64,000 bases of DNA from Certhia americana (GCA_018697195.1 CM031857.1:53527673-53591672), one strand, 5' to 3'. Counted from the first letter of the stretch, positions 48,906 to 61,456 are shown. Notes: generated from the letters alone by a model not told the origin. Numbers and translations are program-made.

Positions 48906-49149
48906 AGACAGCCAAAAAAAACTGGGTAAACTGCCCATGCTTTAAACCTGGTATTTCATGGCCAAAAGTTTTTCCAGGAGCACCAGGCAGATTCAACCTG
49001 TTCAGAGTCGAGAAAGGCAGGAAGGCCTGGAGAAAGCAGCAGTCTGTGCTCAGTGCATCCACAGCCCCATGAACACAGTTTCACCCCCAGCGCTGGACGC
49101 TCTGTCGCGCTCAGGAGCCGCCCCAACGCCATTGTCCCTTGACCTGGCA

Positions 49150-49840
49150 GAGGTTCCCTGGTTATAACCCCCCCTCCAATTCCAGCGGGGAACAGCCCCT
49201 CCACGATGGCACTGCAGCCAGCCGGCGGCCCTGCCTTCCGCGGGGCTCCCAGCGCTCCGCCGGGCACCTCAGCCCGGGGCAGGAGGCCGCGCTGGTCCGC
49301 CCGTGCCCGCCAAGCACAGCGGGGCACACGGGGGATGGCGGCTGCCAGCGGAACCGGCGGCTCCGGCCGCGGCGTGCCCCGGGCCGGGCGCTGCCGCCGC
49401 CTCTCACAAAGCCGCGGCCTGCGCTCGCCCGGCCTCGCCCGCCCGTCCTGCCGCCCCCGGGCCCCGCTACTCACCATGGCAGGCCGAGGCCGCCGGGAGC
49501 CCGGCGCACCGCCCGCCTCGGTCACTCGCACGGCTCGCCGCCGCTCCCGCCCCAGCCGCCGCCCGCCTTCCGGGCCCGCCGCTCCCGCCCCGCCGGAGCG
49601 ATCGGCCGGCAGCTGCTGCCCCGCCGTCACACCCACCTTGGCCAGCGGCCGCCGACCCAGCCCCAGGGCAGGAGCCGCTGCGGCTCTTCCCTTCCTCCGC
49701 CTGCCTGTGAGCGGCTAGGAAAGCCTCGGGAGCTGCCGGGAGAGAGGAACGGCGGTGGATGCTGCTTGCCTAAGGCGGCGGCCGAGACTGCAGCCTGTGC
49801 CTCCGCCGAGATATATACGGGTTTCTGTTTGTTAACTCTG
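49150..49840. promoter_or_regulatory. CpG island promoter of TRIM13
   Basis: The base composition changes abruptly to very GC-rich with dense CpG, unlike the AT-rich flanks. The island contains the TRIM13 first-exon donor at 49,475/49,474 on the - strand, and a consensus ETS-type CCGGAAGG on the - strand at 49,573-49,566. No TATA box is evident, as expected for such a promoter. The long overlapping frames on both strands here are composition artefacts. The first exon presumably starts inside the island and runs leftward, but its 5' end cannot be set from sequence alone. Confidence 0.85.
49475..49573 (-). other. TRIM13: TRIM13 exon 1, ending in an in-frame ATG (5' limit approximate)
   Basis: On the - strand the sequence CGGCCTGCCATG is followed directly by the consensus donor GTGAGTAG. 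Joined to the acceptor at 44,701 it reads ATG GAC ATG ATG GAA, that is M-D-M-M-E. This matches the longer human TRIM13 isoform beginning MDVMELLEEDL. The ATG has G at -3 and, after splicing, G at +4, a strong Kozak context. It would give a 411-residue protein. The upstream limit given is only the ETS-like site; the true start site is unknown. Only the last three bases are coding. Confidence 0.7.
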
Positions 49841-50729
49841 TTAAATTGCACTTGAGCCTGCAGCTCACAGGCGCACGTTGCACAGCCTAAGGAGGGGCGC
49901 TGCTGGGCGGCAATCCTGCTGGGCATCTGCCACCTTCTGAAAGCACTTATTAAAAAAAATTACATCATTTGAGACAGATAGCCTTACGTGCTGCATAAAA
50001 GGATAGCGACTCATCCTTATTTGCTTGAATACATTGGTTATACCGTTTCCAGCTAGTGAATCTCTTGGAAAGTTAACATGGCCTGTAAAATTTGTGCAGG
50101 TTTTCTACAACAACACTGACTAGTCCCAGGAAGATGGAGCAGAAGAGAACACATGTCCACTTGAAAGAACATTCTAGTTACAGGACTGTGAAATTGAGTC
50201 TAGAAGTGCTGAGACGTCAGATGACTTTGGTGTTGGGTATCTATCCCTTTTGCAGTTCTGTTAGTTCTCAGTCAACACAACAGGCCTCACATCAAAGTCA
50301 AACTGAACTTATTTTCAAGTTAGACTTTGTGAAATACTACATCAAAAGCTGTCCCCAAATGTACATACTCTGCCTCCTGCACCCCTTTACTCCCTACTCC
50401 CTTCACTCCCCTACTCAGCATAGGGGAGAATTCACATCCAGGACTACCCACACAAGGAACATCATAAATCAACCTTATTCCTATCAAATGAAGCTCCCTC
50501 GTGCATCTGTCATATTTTTTCTGATTATTTAAGAATCTGGATCTTAAAAGCCATTCAATACCATGCCAAGGCCATGCTTCCGCAATTTACTGCAGTCAGT
50601 TACACCTCACCTTCTCTCCTTGCAGCCCCACCCAAGCTGGCCTGCCTACTCAGCTGAACTCAATGGGAACAGTCTGACCAAGGACAAGCATTTTTGAAAA
50701 TCCCTTTCAGAGTGCCTGTACACTGAGGC

Positions 50730-50786
50730 GTTTCTTCCACTGTCCACTGGAGAACAGTGGAAGAAACTCTACCCAGGAGGTAGAGT
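50730..50786. repeat. Two adjoining perfect hairpins
   Basis: First hairpin: arms GTTTCTTCCACTGT (50,730-50,743) and ACAGTGGAAGAAAC (50,754-50,767), exact reverse complements with a 10-nt loop. Second: ACTCTACC (50,766-50,773) and GGTAGAGT (50,779-50,786), exact, with a 5-nt loop. The two share two bases. Confidence 0.9.
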
Positions 50787-53592
50787 TGCTGCACAAAAGC
50801 AACTGAGGCCTTCAGATGTATTTCAACATCCTGCTTGTTTCTTCTTAATTGTCCAGCATCTTGTTTGCTGTTTATTAAAAACAAGTAATTCCAGGTAGTT
50901 TCCCTCAGCCACCTAAACTGCTTTCAAGTAATATCCCAATACTTGTGCATTTACATTTACTGAGTAGTCCTTGTCTACACTTTCCCAAGAGCCACTTTAT
51001 ATCAAGAATTTCTGGGTCCTATTAATCTTTGTAATTTTTGTGGTTAAAGATTAACAACAACATGGCAGTTTAGATTTCTCACTCATTATTTCCATATATT
51101 TCTCATATAACATTTTTCCCTGATATATTTTTAGAGTACATTTTATTCTCTATTAATTCTTTGGGCTGGTCCAACTCTGTCTCCTTATAAATGAAGAAGG
51201 AGCTGAATGGGTGGAGGAGTGGTTGCCTGCCCACCTGGGATAATGCCTCTTCATTAGGTCTACCTGAAAATGTTCCTGTCCCTCCTTGCCTTTGATTTCT
51301 TCTGTCAAAGAGGAAAGCTTAAATTTCTGGGCAAACACAGCAGGATTTCTGTGCTCAGTGCATAGAAACAGTGCCTAGTCAGTACCCTACTTAAGTGTCC
51401 CACAGCTGTCCTGAGCATGATCAAATAGAATTTGGCCACTCTTCTACTTCTTATCTGACTGATAGAGTCACAAACAACCATTTTGCACATGTACAAGTCC
51501 ATCTTTCTATACTTTTTAACTCTGCTTCAACAGCAGCACTTTCAGTAGCAGTTTGTTTATGAGTTTGCATTCCTGCCTCTGAGAGCACAGTGTCTTCCCA
51601 AGGAAGCATCAAAGGCCGGTTGTGGAAGCTTCAGAGAAAAGCTCTGGCTGATGGAAAAGAACATTTGCAGATCTGTGGAGTAATAGATAAACAAAGCCAA
51701 GGGAAATCTAGGCCCAAAGGAGAAGCCCAGCTTGAAAGGAGGTGTTAGGATAAATGCAACTTAGTTATGGGACGGATGAAAATACAGGAATGGAAATTTG
51801 GAGGGAATTATATGATTGTGGCAATTTCCAGATTTTCAAGACAAGCCCCATATTTGTTGTAATACAAAGGGCAATCATCTACTGTCATCTTTAAACTACA
51901 GAGAGAACCCAGATCATGGCTCTTCTAATAAGCACTATGCCAGGAGATTTCTGAGACTGAAGCTCTCTGTTGTGGTTCAGTCAGCAACCTCAGAGCTGAC
52001 AGCTACTACTCCCCTTGCCTGTCCCTATTCCAGCCTGTCCCAGTTCTGCCAGCCTCTGCAGATGCTTTACCAAGCTGATTCCACACTCAGCCAGCAGAAC
52101 GCTAGTCCCTTTTCTTTCTCCAGGTGAGTTTTGTGCTGATTCAACAAGTTAAATCAGCCCAATGCAAGATGAGGCAATCACCAGGTCTAACATCAGAAGA
52201 GTGAGGAAAAGGGGAACAAGATTTTTCTCATTCAGTGGAAGCAAACCATTAACGTGACTCAAGCTGTAACAGGTAACTCTACCCTGACAGGCAAGTTCTC
52301 AGGGGGTTAAGCCAAGATGAGACTGTGCTACTGGCAAAAGTCATTATTCCATCCTTTCCCCTTTCCTTAGTCATGCTTTCCTGATGCCTCCTCTATGCTG
52401 GCTCTGACACTCATGCAGTCACACGTTAAGCCAGATCAGCTTGCCAACAGAGCTGAAAGCTAATCCAGTTTACAAAAAAAAAAAAAGAAAAAGTTTCCAG
52501 CAGGATCAATTTTGGCAGCCGGCTGATCCTGCAGTCAAGCAGACACCAGTGCCAGGATGAGCCAGTGAGAGGGCCTGTTTCGGTGGCAGCCTGCACACAC
52601 GTCAGCATAAACCAGAAGTACCCCCACAGGCCATAATTTCACAAATGCTTCCAGCAGCTATTGCCAGCACTGCTGCCAAAAGTAACACAGCCTTGCCCTC
52701 GGCCACACCAGCTGCTCATTCCAGGCACCAGGCACCCACTGTGCTTTGCTGGAGAAGAACTGATTGGTAAATATAGCTGGAGTTAAAAGCAGCATTTTTT
52801 TCCCCTCCCAAATTTGTAGTCCACATTAGTAAAGCAGCTCTGAACCAAAGACCTGGTAGATTGTAATTGTTTCCTGGGGTGAAGCTCCAGGGAAAGGAGG
52901 TGAGTTGAGGGCATTTTACAGTCTTATCCTTGGCTGCAAACCTGCCTTCCCACTATGGCTAAGGCTTCATGTCCCGTTACAGAGGTGTCAGAGCACACAC
53001 AGAGCGCACTCCAGCTTCAGGACAGAGACTTCTTGAAGGAGTCTGCTTTATTCAGCTGTGTTGGGGTGAGTGTACTCTCAATCTGACGTGGATAATGTAG
53101 TCACTGTGGGGACCTAAATATGGACATAAATCTGAAAGAGCTTAGAGCAGCTTGATAAGAAGACACTGTAAGATAACACAAATAAATAAATTATTCAAAA
53201 CAGCTCCACATATCAAAGACCTTACTGATGTATAAGTGTTTCACAACTATATTGTATCTGACTACATTTCTTTTCAACAGATACATCTGGACTACATTAA
53301 ACACTCCAAACAAGGGATCAGAGAAAGCAGTTTCTTGTTATTGTTCCATAAAAGCTACTTTTAATATGGATTGTAGAAATACCAGGCATTAAAAATCCAT
53401 GAAGGATCATCAGCGACTGAAATGATCAACTGCTGTTTTGAGGTCTGAATTTTACAGACTGTCTTGATATCTGCAGGGTCTCTGGTAACTATTTTAGCAG
53501 TACTGAAAAGCTCTGTAGTTTTGCATACAGCACTTTGACCCACAGAGTTAACTAATATTCAGTACTTTGCCAGATTTTCTGCAAGGGGACGT

Positions 53593-53608
53593 GGGGGGGG
53601 GGGGGGGG
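53593..53608. repeat. Poly-G run (16 G)
   Basis: Sixteen uninterrupted G on the + strand. Such long G homopolymers are prone to length errors in assemblies and to quadruplex formation. Confidence 0.95.
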
Positions 53609-56600
53609 AATTGATGATGAATTCAGTCAGCTCCTTAGTGAAATCCTATTTATTTACAAAGAATGTACAGCCACGTCCCATTTCCTTGCACGCAGAGAAA
53701 GCAAATGGGAGGGAGAACTGTGCAGCAGTCCAAGTTTGCTGCTCCAGCCAGGATGCTTGCCCAGAAGAAGCTGTCCCTTGGCTTTTTCTCAGGGCCATAC
53801 ACCACTGCTTCTCCCACTGTCTGCTGGCTTTTGCGTGGTGTTTCCGGTCCCAGACATGCACACAGGCAAACACAGCTGCAACCAATCTGTGCTCTTGCTG
53901 CTGTGTTCGCAAGCAGTCCCTAGAAAAGTCTCCCTCCCTGACTTTCCCCAAATTAGTGCTTGCTCATACAAGTTAGCTCATCTTCGCACTTGGCCGTGCA
54001 CCCCTGTGCCATGGTGCAGCAGTTTCTTGGTTTTAGCTATCTTACGCCATAAAAGAACTTAACTGCCTTCTTGAACAAGGCATGGCCAGCACGCCTCTCA
54101 GTTTTAATGAGGTTTGGGATTGCCTATAGATCAAAGCTCTGCTCCAGTGGGTTTTGCTTGTATTGCATAAAGGAGAAGTGACCCCCAAAGCAAAGAGAAC
54201 AACAAGGAACAAAATTAATTTCAAATATGTAATTTCTTCTATGATTTGGCAAGCATCAGATTAACTGTGTAAAACAGAGGACCTCCTACAGAATGTTAAT
54301 CCTCACAAGAACTACATTATGGTGAAGATTTCAAAAGCACAAGCACAACCTGTTTTTCATCTGAGACCTTGTCTGTATCATCTTCCAAACCACAGGCCTG
54401 ACCCTGGGAGTGGAAGAACTGCTTTCAATAAACAAACCTTGATTTTCCAGTCCTGCACCATCATTTACTTCTGTGCAAGTTGCATGGAGACATTACTAAA
54501 TCCATTCCAACATACATAATAACTACTTTTTTCATTGGTATTCACAGGTGTAAATGCCTCCACAAAGCATGTGGCAGCAGAGAAGCAAGTCTGATTGGTT
54601 TTTACTTGCAGAACAAAGAGGAATTATTTTTCTGAGAATGGATTAGTCATGTATTACATTGTTGTAATGCGTGCTGCCACAACGGGAGAGAGCTGCCCTC
54701 TCCTGCAAATTTGGTGTATCAGAGAACCTTTCTGAAACATACTTGTCTGAAGCCAGTAGATGTACTTTGCAGGTCTAATGAGAGACAGTTGTATTTTGTG
54801 AATGAAGCTCTAAGCCAGAGCATTAAACAAGTCAATGACCATCATTTTCCTTCAGCAGGTCCTCCAAATAAGTCTGCATTTGTGAAACGCATGGGAGTGG
54901 TCGTGTTCTACTAGCATGGCTCCCAGACAAAATGTCTCTGCTGCTACTGTTCAAGGAAATAAAGTTAAAACGCTGCAAGCAGCAAACATGTCTAGGCATG
55001 CTGAGCATAATTCTGCATACAGGGTGGGAGGGTCCAAAATACTTGGCCTCCCCAAGTGAAAGAAATGAACATTCAAGGAAGGCAGAAGCTGAATTAACCC
55101 TTGATTACCAAGCATAATTATACTTCTAAATACTGAAGGCAAGATCTTCAATTTTTGGGCAGTTCTTTGTGCACTGTAAAGCTTTTGGTATTCACACACT
55201 CTATAAACAGGCTGACAAGCAAATTTACAAATTTGTAAATTAGTAAATACAGCGCTATTCTGCTGCAATTGTTCACCTCATCCTTAAAGAAAGGCATGTG
55301 AGTAAGCCACATTTCTTACCAGCTGTCTTTTGCTTTCCTTCCACCACACCAGCGTATATTCTGTTTGACTGTGTCTGGCGCCAGAGCTGTCACTCAGGGC
55401 ACACAAACATCTCTGCCGCCGCTCCTGCTCATCGTGACACCAATCTGCCACCAGCCGCTGCCAGGGCGCTCAGGAGCTGGGCTCTGCATCCGCAGGGAGA
55501 CAGGATGGGCACAAGGATGAGCTGGTCCCCGAGGCTTCCTGCCTGCCAAACACACAGGCACTGGAATCAACGTGCTCCAGAGCAGCCCCAGGAACCTTCC
55601 CAAGCTGCGGTGTGTGCTGTGCCACACGAGGGCCGCAGTTTGCTGGCCTGTAAAACCAGCCTCTCCAGTTAAGTGGAGCAGGAAACTGCACGGCCAGACA
55701 CTGCTCCCCAAAGCTTCAGCCCCTTGAGTCACACAGATTTGGCAATGCTGACTTCACGTGGTGAGATGGGTTTGTATTCCCAGTGCTCGTCTTGGAGATG
55801 AAAGGACATAGTGGGGCAGAGAAAAACATGGGACAGGGAGTGGTTTAGAGCTTAAGTCTCTATCTAAGTTTTCTTTTCCTTTTTTATTTTTTTTTTTTAA
55901 CTATATTAACATTTATCTTTCGGCATTTACTGTAACAAACCCACAGGCAATAAAAATCCCACAGTGACTTAAATGACACTAAATTTGTGAACAACAAGCT
56001 ACCAATAAGAATCCCGATGCCCTCCATATGAAATAAATATATCAGTTTCCACCTAATATTTACTTCTTGGAAGTTCAAGACTAATCCCATTTGGCATATT
56101 TTAAGGAAGTGAGCTCTTGACCCCAAATGTTTATGGGCTGTAACAGTAAGTCCAATTAAAAAAAAAAAAAAAAAAGGAAGCACATTTTAAAGTTGCTTTT
56201 AAAATCAGATTGGTTTTAGGCACAATTTTGAGAAAGACAGCACTTTACCTCATGTTTCAAGTAAAAGAGGGTAAGTGTGACTGATACAGACCATCCAGAC
56301 CAGTAAGATATTTGTGGCAATAAAAGTTCTTTTAACAAGGATTTTTGAATATCTGTATTAACCCTCTGGCCCCTACAAGACAGATAACATAGTACCACAT
56401 GGGTTACATTACTTAGATCATAATTCATACTGTAATAAAATGTTAAGGGAGCCTTCTAGGTGAAATGCCACAAAATAATGCACCAACCGAAATAACGAGA
56501 AACAACAATTTCACCCAAAACTGGTTTGGAGATAGATAAGCCTTCAGATGTAAGTAATCAAATTACCTGCTGTCTGTAGAACATTCTACATCAGCAACTC

Positions 56601-57399
56601 ATGACACAACTTTTATTTAATATTTTTTCTGTAGATAAATAAAAATGTGAAGTGGGAACAGGCCTCTGTAGTCATGTTATCAATATTTACTGTTTGTTGG
56701 AGCCCAGTTTGTGGGTTCTGCTCTGGATGCTGTGTGTGCTGTAAGAATGCAGAAATAGACATAGAAATGCCTGTGTAACTCAAAGACCAGAACTCATGTT
56801 ACAGCTTTTTTTATTTACTTGGTATTCTGCCTCTGTGAAAGGGACACAAAGCTGGCCCCAAACTGTGCTCTGCAAAACAAAATTATAACTGCAATGACAG
56901 CACACTGTAGCAGTCTCTGCAGTTGAATTTAACTGAGTAAATTAGGAGGGGTTTTGAACACACGAACAAGTACTCTAGAAGCAAAGAGTACTTCTTCAAA
57001 CACCCAGGGTTAAGAAGACTCAGAGATGGACAGGTCTGGAAAATAAGGAGAAAGACCAACTCACAGGTGCACCTGGCAGGCCTGGCTTTGTCAACTTTTC
57101 ATTTCAGTGAGCCACATCTGAGTTTTCCAAGAATTAAAAGCGAGAATGGTGGAGAGGAAAACACCAAGCAACAAAACCGAAACAAAACAAAACATAAACC
57201 CCCCAAAACAGGGGTCTTGTAACATGGCATCAGGAATAACTTAGCAATAAATTTCCATGGAGTCCCTTCTCACGTGTGAGGTTCGTTGATGCTGTATTTA
57301 CTACCTGCCCGTCATAATCAGTGTCCTCTTTTATTAGATGTGTATATATGCATATATACAGGAATTATTCTTTATATGCACGTACATATGTACAATACA

Positions 57400-57840
57400 T
57401 CCTTTAGGAGGCTGCGCCGGCCGCCTCACGCCACGGCGACAACTGCGGAGAAAGAGCAGCGGGGGCTGCACTCGTTGTCTACTAGATTTTAATTTCCAGA
57501 GGAGAAAGGGGGCGTTAATGTAGATTTTTTTTTTTTTAATTTAATTTTACTTCGCCCCATCCCGCGCCGGTCGCCATGTCGCGGCGGGGCGGGGCCGTGC
57601 GGCGGCGGCCGTTGCGCCTGCGCGGTGCGGGGTGCGGCCGGCCATGGCCGCCTCCGTGCTCTGCTGCTTCTCCTGGTGCCGGGATGGCGGCGCTGGGCAC
57701 ATCCCGCTCAAGGAGATGCCGGCCGTGCACCTGGACACGCAGCGCATGGGTGAGCGGGGCAGGGCCGCTGCCACCGGCGGGCGGCTCCCCGGCGGGCAGG
57801 GCCGCAGCCCCGGGGCGCGGCACGGGGTAACCGCTGGGAA
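57400..57840. promoter_or_regulatory. CpG island promoter of SPRYD7
   Basis: CpG density rises sharply here, peaking at 57,560-57,840 around the SPRYD7 start. An NRF1-type palindrome GCGCCTGCGCG lies at 57,614-57,624, about 20 bp upstream of the ATG, and there is a G/C-box-like GGGGCGGGGCC near 57,585. There is no TATA box. Transcription runs to the right into SPRYD7. TRIM13 starts about 8 kb to the left on the other strand. Confidence 0.85.
57644..57749 (+). CDS. SPRYD7: SPRYD7 coding exon 1
   Basis: This encodes the first 35 residues of SPRY domain-containing protein 7 (C13orf1/CLLD6), a small cytosolic protein of poorly known function. It starts MAASVLCCFSWCRDGG and continues GHIPLKEMPAVHLDTQRM, close to the human N-terminus as I recall it. 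The ATG has G at -3 and G at +4. A GTG four codons upstream is in frame but unlikely to be used. The exon ends in the first base of a glycine codon at a consensus donor (G|GTGAGC). It lies in a CpG island. Confidence 0.96.
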
Positions 57841-59006
57841 AGTCGCTTTGGGGCTACTTCTTTAGCAGGAATTGGCAGCTTTCAGGGAAAAAAACCCAAG
57901 AAAGGTTGGTTTAAAAAGTGGCGTGAGGCATTTTGGGTTAAAGTGAAGGTGATCGGCACAATGAGTATGTGAGGTGGCCGAGGGGGGCAGGCTGCCCGGC
58001 GGGGACTGCCGTGCTCAGGGTGGGCACGGGCGGTTCAGAGCGGCGGGCTCAGTTCACAGAACCACAGAATCTGTGAGGTTGGAAAAGGCTTCTGAGGCCA
58101 TCGAGTCCAACCTGTGACCCAACACCACCATGTCAGCCCGACCAGGGCACTGGGTGCCACGTCCAGCCTTTCTTTAAACATCTCCGGGGACGGAGACTCC
58201 ACCTGCAGTTACGGCAGTGGGGAGGAGTAAGGAGCCAGGCCGCGCAATCTTGTCCGTGCTGCGCTTTTGAGGATCACCCTTAGCATGAGCTATCCACAGA
58301 ACCATGCCCGGGCTTCCATAAGGAGAGAAGGGATCTGGGCCAGCAGCAGCAGACCCGGGGAGTGAGCTGGGGAGGAATAGGTACAGTCCAGTGCTCGAGT
58401 ACAATTGTTAGCCGCAGCCTCCCATGTGCTTGGCCATGACAACAGTGCCTAGAGATGAAGTCGTCCAGTGGAGAAGGAAAACTTAGCAGAGGATTTTTTT
58501 TTCTCTGTGTATTGGCAGGCACATTTCTAATAGAAGGAATGTTTCAGAGACTAACTAAATGCCTTGCAATTCCATCAATCATTTCTACCCGATATGCTTT
58601 TCCTTCTTGTTGCAGAATGCTTTTTCTCCGATGTTAGAGAACAGAGTACAGGGCTTTGGTCTCACAGTGATCCCTTTCTGACTAAATTGTAAGTTATGCT
58701 TCTGATGTGGCTAAGCAAAGGTTGTAATCAGCATGGTGCCATAAAGCCCAAGAGGTGAAAATTAGATCAGCTTATAGATTTTAAATAAATAAACCCTGGT
58801 GGAAAGATGAACTAGCTTATAAACAGCCTTCCTTCTCTTGCTTCAAAGCACAGCCCATCATCATATTTCTCACAGACTAATGAAGCTTTTACTTGGGGCA
58901 GAAGTAACAAAAACTCATCTCAGTGCTCAGGGCTTTTGAGGGCTGCTTTCAGATTTCTAAAAATGTTTTGAAGTTCTGTGTTTTTTTTTTTTTTTTCTCC
59001 TTGCAG
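57750..59006 (+). other. SPRYD7 intron 1
   Basis: A 1,257-bp phase-1 intron with GTGAGC donor and T-rich acceptor ending TTGCAG. It holds a truncated CR1 copy at 58,053-58,202 and no other recognisable element. Confidence 0.93.
58053..58202 (-). mobile_element. CR1 LINE fragment, - orientation
   Basis: The segment contains 'CACAGAACCACAGAATC', 'GAGGTTGGAAAAGGC', 'CGAGTCCAACCTGTGACCCA' and, near 58,192, 'GACGGAGACTCCACC', all standard blocks of the CR1 3' end read in reverse. It is about 150 bp, truncated, and sits in SPRYD7 intron 1. Confidence 0.93.
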
Positions 59007-59123
59007 GAACAGATGTCGTCATTGTTAAAAATGGCAGAAGAATATGTGGCACGGGAGGCTGCTTAGCCAATGCACCTTTGCATCAGAACAAGAGCTATTT
59101 CGAGTTTAAAATCCAGTCCACAG
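59007..59123 (+). CDS. SPRYD7: SPRYD7 coding exon 2
   Basis: A 117-bp phase 1-1 exon with acceptor TTGCAG and donor G|GTTAGT. Joined to exon 1 it reads TDVVIVKNGRRICGTGGCLA and then HQNKSYFEFKIQST, opening the SPRY domain, and is nearly identical to the human protein as I know it. Confidence 0.97.
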
Positions 59124-61422
59124 GTTAGTCAGCAAAAAATACACAACTTTAAACTTGGGAGGATGTTACATTGCCTGCTGGTGGCAATACCTCAAATGCT
59201 CAGCACATTCATCTTTCTAATTGCATCCTTGAACTTGTGAACATTAGAGAGATTTATAAGTTACTGTGTGAAAGGAAATGTCTTTTTCTTCCTTATTTAA
59301 TTTTTACTCTAAAATGTTAAAACTAATAGTAAGTGTATTACCAGAGGAGTGCAAACGGTAAGCCGTTTTGTACATTGTTTTGTACACTGTTATAGGCATG
59401 TTTTCCAGGTGGCATGTTTTAGAAGTTATTTTTGCTCAATAAATGCTGATGGCCACATAAAACACTGTAGCTATGAAGCATTTTTTAAGGAGTGCAGTTT
59501 ATCCAGTGATATTTGTATCTATTTGTCTACCCTCATTTGCTCTCAGCAGGTGCTGTTTGCCCAAGCTAAGGTAACGTTCCCTGTGCTACCCTTTGCTCTT
59601 CAGATCAAGTGTGTAGCACTTACTCTGGCGCTGCCTTATCCAGAGGAGCCTTTCAGCACCTTGTTCTTTTATTTGCTCCTACAAGTACAGGCAGCATGAT
59701 TACTGCAGAGAGCACTCCAAGCTTGCCTCTATTCTAGCATGAGAAATCAGCCTGTATTTTTAAAAGCTGCTAGCAGACGCTATGAAACTGAAGCTGTGCT
59801 TTCCCTAAGTGTGTGTGGGGAGGGAAGAAGAAAGGAAGTGTTAGTCCAGAGGCAGGCCTTGTGTACCAGCTGGAGCTTGATGCTGAAACTTTTTTGGGTA
59901 AGAGTTGTTTGCCTTCAGGTGGGTTGGAGTGCAGGCAGCATGAACACAGATCTGCCCACAACACCTTGCAGTCCAACTAGTTGGTTAGTTTTAAGCTACA
60001 TGTAAGCCCGTATCCATCTTGGCAATTTTATTATCCTTTATGTTGGTAAGAATCTATTGCAGGTGTTGTTCATACGTGGTCATTATTCACACAGATACAC
60101 AGTGTATCCATGCACTTAGACTTGAGAAACTGGGAAACAAACTCTCCTGGTCCCTGTGAGCCTTTTTTCCTCTATTCCTCTGCCCCAAGACAGGAGAGCT
60201 GTAGAAGAATTTCAGGTAAATCTTTGATTTCCAGAAGTGTCCCTGCACAGTCAGTTAGAGGTTATCTATGGGTCACCCTGACTATTATAAAGTTTTCTGA
60301 AGTTAAATCGCACTCTTGTCCTTTTTATTCTTGGCATCAGAATAAATTATTTTCTACAGTTTCATCTTTTGAAAATAAGTTTCTTACATTTTTACTTCAT
60401 TTTAGTCTTCTCTATACTGAACAGTCCCAGTTTGTTGGGGTTTTTTTAATTGTCTTTCATTATAGATGAAAGTTTTACGCTTTTGATTGGTTTTGTTGTT
60501 TCTTCTAAATATCTCTAGTGAGCCTAATTTGTCTTGAGGTACAGTGCTTAAAATGGATGCTCTGCTTCAGCTGCAGCAGCCGTAGGTAACCTCATCTGTT
60601 TTACACATGCCACACATCCAGAAGTTTTCCACAGCAGTAGGGCACACTCACACTCAGCAAGTGGTCTGTGAACTGATTACCAAGCTATTACTGTGTTTGC
60701 GACAGTTACTGTTCCTACTTACCTGCTCTTCTTCATCATTTAGTAAGAGCAGATACACTTTCTTTATTTCTAGCCAGTTAGTCAGGATCACTTTGAACTT
60801 GAGGGACCTCTCGAGAGCTTGCAGTCCTGTCAGGTTGGGATTGGCAGCACGTTTAATCAACACATTGTGATGTTATTCAAGTAATTGATGGGAATACAGA
60901 ACCGTATCTGACCTCGTGCATTCAATGCAAAACCTCAAACCTCACTTGAGTCATCTCTTTTGATTTGACAGGGTGTTTCTGATGAGTAATCCTGGAATAG
61001 TTTTCTAACCACTCGTGCCTTTGTATTGCTGTAACTGTCTAGACCATGTTTTCTTCATTTGACTATTTCAGTGTTGTATGAGTTTCAAAAATACTACCGA
61101 ATGAAGGTCTATGATATTAACACTTTATTTTTTTCCATAAGACTAGTTTAACTAGCTGAAAAAAGGAAAATTTGTTTACAGATCCATGCTAGTTGGATTT
61201 CTTTTTCGTGTCCTCCTACAGTCTCAGAGTTTATTTTCAATGTTTTTCTGGGAATAAAGGTTAAGCTGAGTGGTTACAGTTCTCTTTTTCAGAGGTCCTT
61301 CTTTTTCAAGATAGATGCTGTTTGTCTTCACTCTCCTGAGGCTACTTATGCTGGGTTTGGTCAGCATGAAGTTAATTATCTTCATAGCAGCTGCTGCAGT
61401 TATGTGTTTTAGATTTGTGACC

Positions 61423-61456
61423 AAAACAATACTGATAACAAAACAATACTGATAAA
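61423..61456. repeat. 17-bp tandem duplication
   Basis: AAAACAATACTGATAAC at 61,423-61,439 is followed at once by a copy at 61,440-61,456 that differs only in the last base. It lies just upstream of the LTR. It could be a slippage product; its 17-bp unit is much longer than a retroviral target-site duplication (4-6 bp). Confidence 0.95.

Larger units (their letters stand above)
44701..49474 (-). other. TRIM13 intron 1
   Basis: A 4,774-bp intron on the - strand between donor ATG|GTGAGTAG (GT at 49,474-49,473) and acceptor CTAG (44,702-44,701). I see no coding sequence inside. It holds a CR1 fragment at 48,552-48,905 and a possible LTR-like repeat near 46.15-46.48 kb. Confidence 0.8.
49841..57560. 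other. Intergenic stretch between divergent TRIM13 and SPRYD7
   Basis: I see no gene across this stretch of roughly 7.7 kb. Frames are short and without domains. It contains a perfect 14-bp hairpin plus a second 8-bp hairpin at 50,730-50,786, a 16-G run at 53,593-53,608 and CAAAAC-rich sequence near 57,165-57,210. In human the corresponding interval is far larger and is crossed by DLEU2; I see no recognisable DLEU2 exon here. Confidence 0.45.

Noticed and set aside
48956..49636. A 226-residue - strand frame through the TRIM13 CpG island
   Set aside because: Composition artefact of GC-rich DNA. It begins at a GTG, is arginine/proline/glycine-rich and has no domain. Only the last codon of exon 1 (the ATG at 49,477-49,475), which lies in this frame, is likely to be coding.
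49139..49855. A 238-residue + strand frame and its overlapping companions in the same island
   Set aside because: Low-complexity Pro/Arg/Ala frames antisense to TRIM13 exon 1, without start context or domain evidence.
53593..53608. Poly-G run as a functional element
   Set aside because: A homopolymer without flanking G runs; more likely a slippage or assembly-sensitive tract.
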